From Rhizobacter sp. (lineage in GTDB: Bacteria > Pseudomonadota > Gammaproteobacteria > Burkholderiales > Burkholderiaceae_C), in the NCBI GenBank assembly GCA_019635355.1, contig JAHBZQ010000001.1, positions 4,650,001-4,714,000 on the forward strand: a stretch of DNA of 64,000 bases. Direction: 5' to 3'. Position numbers and translations under genes: made by a program. The notes under the pieces were generated by a model. The model did not search any database. It was not told where the DNA came from and saw nothing but the letters and a program-made list of their open reading frames with translations. This document shows positions 1 to 8,242 of the stretch, piece after piece (positions within the stretch are counted from its first letter, which is position 1; the number at the start of each line of letters is the position of its first letter).

Positions 1-5
1 CTGTC

Positions 6-11
6 TACAAT
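6..11 (+). promoter_or_regulatory. possible -10 element (TACAAT)
   Basis: TACAAT within the 9-mer TACAATTTC resembles a sigma-70 -10 hexamer. The same 9-mer recurs upstream of the sulfotransferase at 8104-8112. Its -35 would lie outside the window. If used, the leader of the downstream glycosyltransferase would be about 100 nt long. This rests on motif resemblance only. Confidence 0.25.
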
Positions 12-72
12 TTCGAGGCACTGACTGTCGCAGGCGATGCGGCATGTTGCCAGCAAGCCCTTGCTGTGACTT

Positions 73-90
73 CCCCCTGTGTACAGGGGG
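73..90. promoter_or_regulatory. G/C-run inverted repeat, site A
   Basis: Perfect 8-bp arms CCCCCTGT and ACAGGGGG flank a 2-bp spacer, 35 bp before the glycosyltransferase start. No T-tract follows, so it is not an obvious terminator. It belongs to a set of similar G5/C5 repeats in this window (8080, 24639, 34315, 55727, 62693). It could be an operator or a leader hairpin. Confidence 0.4.
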
Positions 91-124
91 ATCGAAGTGC
101 ACATGATCACCCTTGAAAGCCGCC

Positions 125-1054
125 ATGCGTGAGAAGCCCGCCAAGTACGTGTTGATTTCGCCGTGTCGCAATGAAGCCGACTACATGCGGCAGACGCTCG
201 ACACGGTGGTCGCGCAGTCGCTGCGTCCGACCAAGTGGGTGATCGTCGACGATGGCTCGACCGACGAGACGCCGGAGATCCTGAAGGAGTACGCGAGCAA
301 GCACGAGTGGATCGAGATCGTGACGCGTGCCGACCGCGGCCATCGTGCGGTCGGTCCCGGCGTGGTCGATGCGTTCTACAGCGGCTACGCGGCCATCATT
401 CCCGACGACTACGACTTCGTCTGCAAGCTCGACCTTGACCTGCGCCTGCCGCCGCGCTACTTCGAGATCCTCGTGGACCGCATGGCCGCCAATCCGCGCC
501 TGGGCACCTGCAGCGGCAAGGCCTACCTCGAAGACAACGGCCAGCTCATCAGCGAGCGCCACGGTGACGAAAACTCGCTGGGCATGACCAAGTTCTACCG
601 GGTCTCGTGCTTCAAGGACATCGGCGGCTTCGTGCGCGAAGTCGGCTGGGACGGCATCGACGGCCACAAGTGCCGCATGAAAGGCTGGACGGCCATCAGC
701 TGGGACGAGCCCGAGCTGCGTTTCGTGCACCTGCGCACCATGGGCGCCAGCCACAAGGGCATCTACACCGGCCGCTACCGCCAGGGCTACGGCCAGTACT
801 ACATGGGCACCGGGCTGCTCTTCCTCACGGCCAGCGTGGTGTCGCGCCTGAACCAGAAGCCCTACGTGCTGGGCCAGCTGACCATCCTCTGGGGCTGGAT
901 CTACAGCTTCCTGCAAGGCAAGCCCCGCTACCAGGACCCGGAGTTCCGGGTTTTCCTGCGGGCGTATCAGCGCCGTGCTTTGCTCGTGGGCAAGAAGCGA
1001 GCGGCCGAAGAATGCGCGCAGACGCCGATGCCTGGGAGAGCCTCTCTCTCGTAG
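125..1054 (+). CDS. family 2 glycosyltransferase
   Basis: A 309-residue GT-A fold glycosyltransferase that probably adds a sugar to a lipid-linked exopolysaccharide intermediate at the cytoplasmic membrane. The N-terminus shows the GT2 signature SPCRNEADY followed by VIVDDGSTD (nucleotide-sugar binding). A DxD-type metal site appears as KLDLDLRLP, and an acceptor-side acidic stretch as GWDGIDGHK. The C-terminal part has aromatic/hydrophobic segments that may touch the membrane. The ATG at 125 was chosen because the domain begins right after it; an in-frame TTG at 113 has no better ribosome site. It is followed by a separate beta-helix gene. Donor and acceptor cannot be read from sequence. Confidence 0.88.
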   Translation: MREKPAKYVLISPCRNEADYMRQTLDTVVAQSLRPTKWVIVDDGSTDETPEILKEYASKHEWIEIVTRADRGHRAVGPGVVDAFYSGYAAIIPDDYDFVCKLDLDLRLPPRYFEILVDRMAANPRLGTCSGKAYLEDNGQLISERHGDENSLGMTKFYRVSCFKDIGGFVREVGWDGIDGHKCRMKGWTAISWDEPELRFVHLRTMGASHKGIYTGRYRQGYGQYYMGTGLLFLTASVVSRLNQKPYVLGQLTILWGWIYSFLQGKPRYQDPEFRVFLRAYQRRALLVGKKRAAEECAQTPMPGRASLS

Positions 1055-1302
1055 CGCCGCACTAACCCGCGATGTGAGGGCCGGCTATCGGCCGCGCGCG
1101 GGGCCGCTTGAGGCTGTTTACCTCTTGCGACAATTGCGCCGCGTGGGCAGCACTGTCCGCCCGAATAATGTCAGCCCATCAGCCTAGGGCTGGCGACCTC
1201 TCTGAGAGTCATGACCAAACTGGTCAAGATTCGAGGCTGAAACCGCCGGCATGCAATCTGCAACGTCGTCCGACATCGAGACGGCTGCGAGAAACACAGA
1301 AT

Positions 1303-2775
1303 ATGACTGCACGCAAAACGGCGCTCAAGACGACCACGCTCTGGTTCTCGGTTGCTGCTCTGGCCTCGCTGGCTGGCTGTGGTGCCGGTGGTGATGTCAA
1401 CGAGACGAGTGGGACCCCGATTCCCCCGGTGACGTCGCCGACGCCGCCTGCGCCAGCCCCGGCGCCTGCTCCCAGCCCAGCACCGGCGCCTGCGCCTGCG
1501 CCGAGTCCATCCCCTGCGCCGAGCCCGGCTCCGAGTCCTGCGCCCGCACCAAGCCCGGCACCCGCCCCGAGTCCTGCACCGGCCCCGAGCCCCGCTCCGG
1601 CTCCGGCTCCGGCCCCTGGCGCAGCGCCGACCTACTATTTCTCCGACTGCCAGGCCGGCGCTGCCGCAGGCTGCGTCCCGGGCAGCAACAGCAACCCCGG
1701 CACCCAGGCTGCTCCGAAGCAGAACCTGTCGGGCATGAACGTCAACGCGCTGCCGGCCGGTACCCGCCTTCTGTTCAACCGCGGCGGGGCCTGGGCGAAT
1801 TTCTCCGTGATGCTGGAGAACCCCAACACCACGGCAGCTTCCCCGCTGACCTTCGACGCCTACGGCACGGGTGCTGCGCCTTTGATGCGCATCGCTGCGA
1901 ACAACATGTTCAACCTCGGTGGTGGTTGGGGCAACACCAGCAATGACGGCGGCTACGTGATCCGCAACCTCAAGCTCGACGGCATGGGCACCGCCGAATG
2001 GGGCTTCTGGTTCATCCAGACCGTGCGCGACGTGACGATCGAAAACACCGAGATCACCGGCTTCCGCATCGGCATCAATTCGAACGACACTGACAACCAC
2101 ACGGTCACCGGCATCACGCTGCGCAACAACAACGTTCATCGCAACCGCGCGATGGGCATGCTCGGCCACTACAGCAACATCCTGATCGAAGGCAACACCT
2201 TCGAGGCCAACAACTTCAGCGGCAGCACCTTCGACCACGGCACCTACATCGGTGGCGGCAACAACATCACGGTGCGCAACAACCGCTACATCCGCAACTC
2301 GACGGTCGGCGGCGTCTGCCTCGGCGGCAACATGACCTTCCACGGCCAGATCGACGGCCTGCTGATTGAAGGCAACACCATCGAGCAGGATGATTCGGCG
2401 CCCAGCTGCTGGCTCATGTCCATCACCCAGGGCTACGCAACGCCCGAGTGGTTCCGCAACGTGATCGTGCGCAACAACACGCTCGTGAACGGTGGCAATG
2501 GCATCACGGCTCAGTCGGCGCCGGGCATCGTGGTCGAAGACAACGTCTCGATCAACACCCGCGTGGCCTCGCTGAACAGCTTCATGATCGGCGGCGGCAG
2601 CTACTCGAATGGCGACGTGAACGATTCGAACGCGGTCGTGCGCAACAACACCGTGTGCCGCGTGCTCAGCACGGCCGGCGGCTACATCGCCAGCGTCAAC
2701 TCACCGGGTTCCACGGTGAGCAACAACGTGGCGGTGACCGGCACGGCGGCGACCACCGGGGTTTGCGCCCGCTGA
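1303..2775 (+). CDS. secreted right-handed beta-helix lipoprotein (paralogue 1)
   Basis: A 490-residue predicted lipoprotein. It has a positively charged start, a hydrophobic stretch and a lipobox LAGC near residue 25, then a Pro/Ala/Ser linker (about residues 49-105). A conserved module opens with TYYFSDCQAGAAAGC and contains NALPAGTRLLFNRGGAW. The rest shows Asn-rich beta-helix rungs such as IRNLKLDGMG and LIEGNTFEANN, typical of pectate-lyase-like parallel beta-helices. Three paralogues lie at 24949-29358. Such folds in EPS loci are often polysaccharide lyases or epimerases, but no catalytic residues can be assigned here. The ATG at 1303 was chosen because it opens the lipoprotein signal; upstream in-frame starts lack one. 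A strong terminator follows. Confidence 0.85.
   Translation: MTARKTALKTTTLWFSVAALASLAGCGAGGDVNETSGTPIPPVTSPTPPAPAPAPAPSPAPAPAPAPSPSPAPSPAPSPAPAPSPAPAPSPAPAPSPAPAPAPAPGAAPTYYFSDCQAGAAAGCVPGSNSNPGTQAAPKQNLSGMNVNALPAGTRLLFNRGGAWANFSVMLENPNTTAASPLTFDAYGTGAAPLMRIAANNMFNLGGGWGNTSNDGGYVIRNLKLDGMGTAEWGFWFIQTVRDVTIENTEITGFRIGINSNDTDNHTVTGITLRNNNVHRNRAMGMLGHYSNILIEGNTFEANNFSGSTFDHGTYIGGGNNITVRNNRYIRNSTVGGVCLGGNMTFHGQIDGLLIEGNTIEQDDSAPSCWLMSITQGYATPEWFRNVIVRNNTLVNGGNGITAQSAPGIVVEDNVSINTRVASLNSFMIGGGSYSNGDVNDSNAVVRNNTVCRVLSTAGGYIASVNSPGSTVSNNVAVTGTAATTGVCAR
1447..1617 (+). repeat. Pro/Ala/Ser low-complexity linker repeat
   Basis: About 57 codons encode imperfect PAPAPSPAP-type repeats, a flexible spacer between the lipidated N-terminus and the beta-helix domain. 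The Ser interruptions distinguish it from the pure Ala-Pro repeat in the paralogue at 24949. Confidence 0.85.
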
Positions 2776-2793
2776 TCAATTCTCGGAAAGTGA

Positions 2794-2824
2794 AAAACGG
2801 CCGGAGCGATCCGGCCGTTTTCGT
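2794..2824 (+). terminator. rho-independent terminator
   Basis: A perfect 12-bp stem (2794-2805 with 2810-2821) is closed by a GCGA tetraloop and ends in TTTT plus further T-rich sequence. It lies 18 bp past the beta-helix stop codon. The A/T ends of the stem would let it act on the convergent minus-strand gene too. Confidence 0.9.
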
Positions 2825-2837
2825 TCGTGCGCAGGTT

Positions 2838-4010
2838 TCAGCGAGGCCGCATCCAGACCGCTTCGCGCCCTTGCAGCGCGTCGGGCATCGTGGCCGCCAG
2901 CAGGCGGTCGACGCAGTGGGGCCAGTCGAGGACGTCGCGCACGCGTTTGACGGCGTTCTGGCCCATGTCCATCAGGTGCTTCGGGTCACGCAGCGCTTCG
3001 ACGATGGCTTCGGCCAGGCCGTCGACGTCGTGCCGATCGCTCAGCACGCCCGTCACGTTGTGGTCGACGATGTCGGGCAAGGCCCAGTTGCTCCAGTTGG
3101 CCGTGGGCAGGCCGTGGGCAGCCGCTTCGACGTACACCAGCCCCCATGACTCGCAGATGCTGGGCATGCAGAAGAGAGAGGCCGTGGCGTACAGCTCGTG
3201 CAGCTTCTCGTCGCTGGCGTGTCCGAACTGCTCGACACCGGGTTCGTTGAGGGGCGGTGCTCCAGCGCTCACCACCGTCAACGTGGCATCGGGCAGCTCG
3301 CGGCGGACCTTGCGGAACGCCTCGATCAACACCGGCCCACCCTTGCGTTCCCAGGCCCGCCCGCAAAACAGGATCTGGCGCTTCTTGTAGCGCTCGAGGT
3401 CTGCCGGCACCGGGCGATCCCAGCGGCGGATGGGGCCGCCCCCCAGCGCGAAGACCTTGCTCTTCGGGATGCCGTACTGCGCGTGCATGGTGTCGGCCAC
3501 GAAGCTGCCGAACGACACGATGGCGTCGGCATCGCGGTTGGCCTGGATGATCTCGGCACGGCTGGCGTCGATCTGCTCCTGGCTGCGCGAGCCCCAGCCG
3601 AAGCCGCCGGCACGCACCGCGTCGTCGACCGTCATGTCCTGGAACAGCACGCGCTTGATCGGCAGCGAACGGTCGATCTTCGGAATGGCGTAGTGGTACA
3701 TCACCCAGCTGCCCTCGGGCAGCTTGCGCAGCAGCGGCGCGAGCAGCGGGCTTCGCTCGTCGGTGGCGAGCGAGTCGTCGGTTGGCTGATGCGGGCGGCC
3801 CATCTTGCGTTGCAGGCGGCGAATGAAATGCCGCGTGGCACTGCGGCCATGCAGTTCCTTGAGGTCGGTGTCGAAGCGGCTCAGCGCGCCGTACAGCCGG
3901 CCGTGTTGCTTCAGCCCGTCGATCAGCGCGATCGTGGTGCCGGAGTTGGTCCAGCGGTCCCACGGGTCGCCGGGTGCGATGTAGAGCATTTGGGGCGCGG
4001 ATGTCGGCAT
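2838..4010 (-). CDS. GT4-like (GT-B) glycosyltransferase
   Basis: A 390-residue glycosyltransferase with a GT-B layout. The C-terminal half carries the GT1/GT4 pattern: QILFCGRAWERKGG (donor-domain start), FCMPSICESWGLVYVEAAAHGLP (the E-x7-E type nucleotide-sugar site), and a VTGVLSDRHDVDGLAEAI tail. The N-terminal half contains a W-rich PGDPWDRWTNSG motif where an acceptor-loop glycine motif would be. It probably acts in the cytoplasm on EPS repeat assembly. It lies 29 bp downstream of the SGNH gene on the same strand, so it is likely the third gene of an MBOAT-SGNH-GT operon. The sugar specificity is unknown. Confidence 0.85.
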   Translation of the reverse strand: MPTSAPQMLYIAPGDPWDRWTNSGTTIALIDGLKQHGRLYGALSRFDTDLKELHGRSATRHFIRRLQRKMGRPHQPTDDSLATDERSPLLAPLLRKLPEGSWVMYHYAIPKIDRSLPIKRVLFQDMTVDDAVRAGGFGWGSRSQEQIDASRAEIIQANRDADAIVSFGSFVADTMHAQYGIPKSKVFALGGGPIRRWDRPVPADLERYKKRQILFCGRAWERKGGPVLIEAFRKVRRELPDATLTVVSAGAPPLNEPGVEQFGHASDEKLHELYATASLFCMPSICESWGLVYVEAAAHGLPTANWSNWALPDIVDHNVTGVLSDRHDVDGLAEAIVEALRDPKHLMDMGQNAVKRVRDVLDWPHCVDRLLAATMPDALQGREAVWMRPR

Positions 4011-4039
4011 GGTGATGTGAGGCGCGTAGGGGCTGGCGA

Positions 4040-5143
4040 TCAGGGGGCAGTGCGGCTGCGGATCTTCTGCAGCAGGGCCTTGGCCAGCTTCTGGTTCGAG
4101 GCCGGCACGTAGTGTCCGTCAGGGAGGAAGTTGGTCGGGTCGTTGGCGGAGAACAGCGTGTGGGTGCTGATGTAGTCGATCTTCGCCGCATCGAGCGCCG
4201 GTCCGATTGCCCGGTAAAGGTGGTCGGACTGGCCACGCGTGTGCAGCAGCAGCACGACCAGGCGCTCGCCGCGTTCTTGTGTGCGGCGCGACAGGTCGGC
4301 CAGCATTGCCTTCAGCACCTGCACCTCTTCCGCCTTCGGGTTGAAGCCTGCGTGCGAGTCGTACACCCCTTCGTCATAGGCTTCATGGTGGGCGACCCAG
4401 CCGCGGCGCACGAGGCGCACGATCGCCGAGCGGTCGAGCGGCGACTTGTCGAAGACGAACCAGTCGTAGCCGCGATCACTGGCCGCCAACTGCGCCTTGA
4501 ACCGGCTCCACTCCGGCTTTCCAAAGGCCTGGCGGAACTGCGCTTCGCTGCGGATCAGGGGCTCGTCCTCGGTCAACCGATCGCCCACCAGGTGGTAGCG
4601 CGGGAAGGTGAACGGAGCGGGGCTCTCGAATTGCCAGAGCAAGCCTGACATCGAACCCATGTCGGGCACGCTCGACGAGAGCACGCCGAACACCACCACG
4701 TCGGCCTTGCGGAACGGCGTGTCGGCCTTGTAGCCTGCATACGAATGATTGGGCGGGGCGCCCGGGCCGCCGAAGCCGCGCAAGGTGATCTTGCCGTCGA
4801 GCGCCACGGCGGCGTTGGCCGCCTGCATCGAGAACGACTGGCCATACACCGCCACCGTCAGGTCGGTGCCTTCCTTGCGCTCGGACGAGACCGATTTCAG
4901 GAGCTCGGGGTCGATCCAGCCGGCGCTCAGGAGCGAGCCCTTCTTCCGCTCCTCGGTCAGGGCCTGCGCCAGCTTGCCTTCCACCGAGCGGCCATATTCG
5001 AAGTAGCGGCCGAGCGTGGTGTCCTTGGCGGCACGCGAGCCGAAGGCGAGGTTGACGGCGACGTCTGCCAGCACCAGCCACACGACGACCCACAGCACGA
5101 TCCTGGCACTGCGCCCCAGCAGAATGGTCTTCAGAAGGCCCAT
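4040..5143 (-). CDS. SGNH/AlgJ-like O-acetylation partner protein
   Basis: A 367-residue protein with one N-terminal membrane anchor (about residues 14-34) and a periplasmic SGNH-hydrolase-like domain. Block I reads VYGQSFSMQ, so the usual GDS is GQS, and the C-terminal block reads LPDGHYVPASNQ, giving a plausible Asp-His pair. Together with the MBOAT protein 2 bp upstream it matches the AlgI/AlgJ or PatA/PatB arrangement, in which the MBOAT exports acetyl groups and the SGNH protein transfers them to the polysaccharide. A longer in-frame extension upstream overlaps the MBOAT gene and was rejected. The ATG at 5143 begins the anchor. Confidence 0.75.
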   Translation of the reverse strand: MGLLKTILLGRSARIVLWVVVWLVLADVAVNLAFGSRAAKDTTLGRYFEYGRSVEGKLAQALTEERKKGSLLSAGWIDPELLKSVSSERKEGTDLTVAVYGQSFSMQAANAAVALDGKITLRGFGGPGAPPNHSYAGYKADTPFRKADVVVFGVLSSSVPDMGSMSGLLWQFESPAPFTFPRYHLVGDRLTEDEPLIRSEAQFRQAFGKPEWSRFKAQLAASDRGYDWFVFDKSPLDRSAIVRLVRRGWVAHHEAYDEGVYDSHAGFNPKAEEVQVLKAMLADLSRRTQERGERLVVLLLHTRGQSDHLYRAIGPALDAAKIDYISTHTLFSANDPTNFLPDGHYVPASNQKLAKALLQKIRSRTAP

Positions 5144-5145
5144 GG

Positions 5146-6558
5146 TCAGAACTGGAAGTAGATGAACGCGCTGCGGGCATTGGCCATGCCCATGAGCGTG
5201 AGGAACACGAGCGCCGCGTAGAAGGCCGCCCGCACGGGCACCGGCATCGCGCGGTAGAAGGTGGCGCGCCCGCTTCGGTAGGCGGCGAGGTCGTAGAAGC
5301 ACAGCAGCGCCACGCCCAGCAGCGCGGCCAGCGGCGGCCGCGCGACCGTGGCCGCCAGCGGCTGCGAGAGCGTCACCAGCTCCACCGTGAAGGCCTTGAT
5401 CTGCTCGAAGGACTTGGCGCGAAACAGCAGCCAGCCGTAGCAGACGAACTGGAAGAAGACGACCGTGGCGAGTACGCGCGCGACCAGCGCTTTCCATCCC
5501 GTGAGCAGCGGCGTCTTGATGAGGTCGTTCACGATGAGCAGGGCGCCCTGGTAGCCGCCCCAGAGGATGTAGTTCCAGGCGGCCCCGTGCCAGAGGCCGC
5601 CAAGCAGCATCGTGATCATCAGGTTGACCTTGGTGCGCACCGCGTTGACGCGATTGCCGCCCAGCGGGATGTAGAGGTAGTCGCGCAGCCACGACGAGAG
5701 AGAGATGTGCCAGCGCCGCCAGAACTCGCTCGGGTTGGACGAGAAATACGGGAAGCGGAAGTTCTGGCTGAGCTCGATGCCGAAAAGCTTGGACACGCCG
5801 CGCGCGATGTCGGTGTAGCCGGAGAAGTCGCAGTAGATCTGCAGCGCGAAGGCATAGGTGCCCAGCACGATGGCCGCGGCGTTCGGCGTCTCGACGCTGT
5901 TGAACACCGAGTCGACGGTGGGTGACAAGCCATCGGCGACCACCACCTTCTTGAAGAGGCCGAGCAGGATCAGGAAGCACCCACGGGTGATGAACTCTTC
6001 GGTGATGGTGCGCGGCTTCTCGATCTGCGGGATGAGCACGGCCGGGCGCTCGATCGGGCCCGCCACGAGCTTGGGGAAGTAGGCGATGAAGAGCGCGTAG
6101 TGCCGCAGCTTCGTGGTCGCTGGCATGTGCCGCTGGTGGATCTCGATCACGTAGCTCAGCGACTCGAAGATGTAGAACGAGATCGCCGGGGGCAGCACGA
6201 TGTCGAGGACCGTGCGATGGACCTTGAAGCCGAGTGCCTGCAGCGCCGTCTGCGCCGAGTCGATGAAGAAGTTGAAGTACTTGAAGTAGCCGAGGATGGT
6301 CAGCGCGAACACCGTGTAGATCACGATGTAGCGGATGCGCTTGCCGTGGTCTTCCGTCTGCCCGATGGCGCGGCCGGTGATGAAGCTCGCCCCGGTCACC
6401 ACCCAGATCAGGATCAGGAAGCGCGGGTCCCAGCAGGCGTAGAAGTAATAGCTGCCGGCCAGCAGCAGCAGGTTCTGGACTTCGTGGTTGCGGATCAGCG
6501 CGTAGAGGCCGAAACCGATGAGCAGGAAGTAGGTGAACTCGAGGGAGGCGAAATTCAT
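5146..6558 (-). CDS. MBOAT family O-acyltransferase (AlgI-like)
   Basis: A 470-residue polytopic membrane protein of the membrane-bound O-acyltransferase family. Its start (FTYFLLIGFGLYALIRNHE) and the block SYYFYACWDPRFLILI are typical of AlgI-like proteins. The conserved CDFSGYTDIARG and GGLWHGAAWNYILWGGYQG contain the invariant histidine of the family. It probably moves acetyl groups across the inner membrane for O-acetylation of the exopolysaccharide. It heads a minus-strand unit with the SGNH partner and a glycosyltransferase. The full length agrees with AlgI (about 470-520 residues). Confidence 0.92.
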   Translation of the reverse strand: MNFASLEFTYFLLIGFGLYALIRNHEVQNLLLLAGSYYFYACWDPRFLILIWVVTGASFITGRAIGQTEDHGKRIRYIVIYTVFALTILGYFKYFNFFIDSAQTALQALGFKVHRTVLDIVLPPAISFYIFESLSYVIEIHQRHMPATTKLRHYALFIAYFPKLVAGPIERPAVLIPQIEKPRTITEEFITRGCFLILLGLFKKVVVADGLSPTVDSVFNSVETPNAAAIVLGTYAFALQIYCDFSGYTDIARGVSKLFGIELSQNFRFPYFSSNPSEFWRRWHISLSSWLRDYLYIPLGGNRVNAVRTKVNLMITMLLGGLWHGAAWNYILWGGYQGALLIVNDLIKTPLLTGWKALVARVLATVVFFQFVCYGWLLFRAKSFEQIKAFTVELVTLSQPLAATVARPPLAALLGVALLCFYDLAAYRSGRATFYRAMPVPVRAAFYAALVFLTLMGMANARSAFIYFQF

Positions 6559-6916
6559 GGCCGATGTGCAGGGGCGTTGGCTTGGTTTGTCAGCGCGACG
6601 GGCACAGGCCGTGTGCGTGTGCAGCGGCTGCGTGCGGATGCATGGCTTGCGTCATGACCGCAGTTGCCGAGCCGCAGCGGCGACCCAGGGTCGGCGCTTC
6701 AGCCCGGGCGGAGTATGGCCGTGGCCTGAGGCCTGGAAAACCCTGTTGTTGGGGGGTGCACAAGGCTTGCGTGTGAAGTCCACACTTCGCGGCGCGCTCC
6801 GGCCAGCGGCCCGGTCAGCTGCACGCATGCAGAACATGCGCATACTCGGGCATCGGCGCGCAGCGCCCTGCGAACTGCGACACGGATTCCCATCGATTTC
6901 AGCGACTGGACGCGAA
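6559..6916. other. divergent intergenic region
   Basis: About 360 bp between the MBOAT gene (minus) and a glycosyltransferase (plus), so it should hold promoters for both. I see a G-run TTGGGGGGTGC at about 6749-6759, resembling one half of the repeated G/C-run element, and a short dyad GTGTG-N5-CACAC at 6771-6785. No coding potential is convincing. In-frame ATGs at 6827 and 6836 could extend the downstream gene into it. Confidence 0.5.
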
Positions 6917-8077
6917 TTGACCATCTTCTATGTCTGCCCTTGGTCACCGAAGCCGACCGGAGGCATCAAGCAGATATTCCGCCACGTCGAGGCGCTGAAT
7001 GCGGCCGGGTTCGATGCCTACGTGCTGGCGCTCGAAACCAAGATGCCTTCATGGTTCGACTCGTCGGCCGCGGTGGCCAGGGTCCGGGTGCGCCGGCCCT
7101 TCTGGGACCTGCGCCGTTCCGCGCGGCGGAAGAACCAGATTCCATGGCTCACCGCGCCGGTCGGCCCGGAGATCGAAATCTCACGGCCCGGCCTGTCTCC
7201 ACTGGAGCGGCGCCTCGGCGCGGGCGACATCATCGTCCTGCCCGAGTACTTCGGAAAAGCGCTGAAGCCCTGCGGCTTCGGGTCGAAGCTCGTGGTGTTC
7301 AACCAGAACGCGCACTACACGTTTACCGGGTTCTCTCACTCGGATGACCTGAACGGCTTCGTCTACCGCGGCCACGTGCTTGGAGCATTAGGCGTCTCGC
7401 AGCACATCTGCGACTACCTCAAGTTCGCTTTTCGCGATCTGCCCGTGCTCCTGACGCCGAATGGCGTCGACGGGACCCGGTTCTTCCCTTCGCCCGGTGA
7501 GCAGAAGAAGCAGATCGCCTTCATGCCCCGCAAACTGCCCGGCAGCATCGTGCAGGTGCTGCAGATGCTGCGCGGGCGCGGTGCGCTGGACGGCTGGGCC
7601 TTGTGCCCCATCGACGGCATGAGCGAAGCCGACGTGGCCCAGGCGCTGCGGGAGTCGGCGATCTTCCTGTCGACCTGCCACGACGAAGGCTTCGGCCTGC
7701 CGCCACTGGAGGCCGGCGCCAGCGGGTGCATCGTCGTGGGCTACACAGGCTATGCGGCGCGCGAGTTCATGCTGCCGCAATACTGCTACCCCATCGCGCA
7801 AGGCGACGTGCTCGCTTTTGCACAGACGCTGGAGGCCGTGCTCGCCGAGTTCGCGCGCGACCCGCAGCGTCTGCGGCAGCAGGCAAGCGCCTACGCCGAG
7901 TTCCTGCGGACTCACTACTCGAAGGAAGTGGAGGGCAAGTCCGTCGTGGCAGCGTGGAGCGAGCTGTGCGGTACGGCGGGCCTCCGGCAAGCGGAGGTGC
8001 GCCGTGACCGATGTGTGACGCAGTGCCGCTTCTGGTGTCGCAAACGTGTGGATTCCGGGCGATGGACGCTTGGATAG
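6917..8077 (+). CDS. glycosyltransferase, GT-B fold
   Basis: A 386-residue predicted glycosyltransferase. The N-terminus LTIFYVCPWSPKPTGGIKQI has the glycine-containing acceptor loop of GT4-like enzymes. The C-terminal half has SQHICDYLKF, LLTPNGVDGTRFFP and the donor-site signature STCHDEGFGLPPLEAGASGC. It probably works on the EPS repeat unit in the cytoplasm. The start is uncertain: TTG at 6917 opens exactly at the domain, while ATG at 6827 or 6836 would add about 27-30 residues with no recognisable feature. None has a strong ribosome site. The last 25 residues are Arg/Cys-rich and unlike the family. Confidence 0.8.
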   Translation: MTIFYVCPWSPKPTGGIKQIFRHVEALNAAGFDAYVLALETKMPSWFDSSAAVARVRVRRPFWDLRRSARRKNQIPWLTAPVGPEIEISRPGLSPLERRLGAGDIIVLPEYFGKALKPCGFGSKLVVFNQNAHYTFTGFSHSDDLNGFVYRGHVLGALGVSQHICDYLKFAFRDLPVLLTPNGVDGTRFFPSPGEQKKQIAFMPRKLPGSIVQVLQMLRGRGALDGWALCPIDGMSEADVAQALRESAIFLSTCHDEGFGLPPLEAGASGCIVVGYTGYAAREFMLPQYCYPIAQGDVLAFAQTLEAVLAEFARDPQRLRQQASAYAEFLRTHYSKEVEGKSVVAAWSELCGTAGLRQAEVRRDRCVTQCRFWCRKRVDSGRWTLG

Positions 8078-8079
8078 AG

Positions 8080-8097
8080 GGGGTCTGCAAGGACCCC
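8080..8097. promoter_or_regulatory. G/C-run inverted repeat, site B
   Basis: GGGGTC and GACCCC arms with a 6-bp spacer, read as AGGGGGTCTG followed by GGACCCC. It lies 3 bp after the glycosyltransferase stop and just before a TACAAT at 8104-8109. The sequence closely resembles site D at 34315. It could be a weak terminator because CCCCTTGTCTT follows, or an operator covering the -35 region of the sulfotransferase promoter. Confidence 0.4.
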
Positions 8098-8103
8098 TTG
8101 TCT

Positions 8104-8109
8104 TACAAT
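8104..8109 (+). promoter_or_regulatory. possible -10 element for sulfotransferase
   Basis: TACAAT inside TTACAATTTCCG matches the sigma-70 -10 at five of six positions. No good -35 is present at 17 bp; that position falls inside the G/C-run repeat, which would fit activator-dependent transcription. The same TACAATTTC occurs at 6-14. Confidence 0.35.
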
Positions 8110-8242
8110 TTCCGTCGAAGCAAATGAGTTTTTGGTATTTGCTTGCGGTGACAGTGGCGCATCTGACGCGCCGATGATCCAGCCAACCAGATCGATGAAC
8201 GTTCTGCCCAGCCCTCTCAGCCGCGGAGCTCGAGACCCATTG

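Noticed and set aside
4040..5980. SGNH protein extended upstream to 5980
   Set aside because: The extension overlaps most of the MBOAT gene in another frame and is Arg/Ala-rich noise; the ATG at 5143 starts a proper membrane anchor.
8080..8100. Site B as a simple terminator of the upstream glycosyltransferase
   Set aside because: Not fully excluded, but the T-content after the stem is poor and the same sequence occurs at site D between divergent genes, where a terminator makes no sense.
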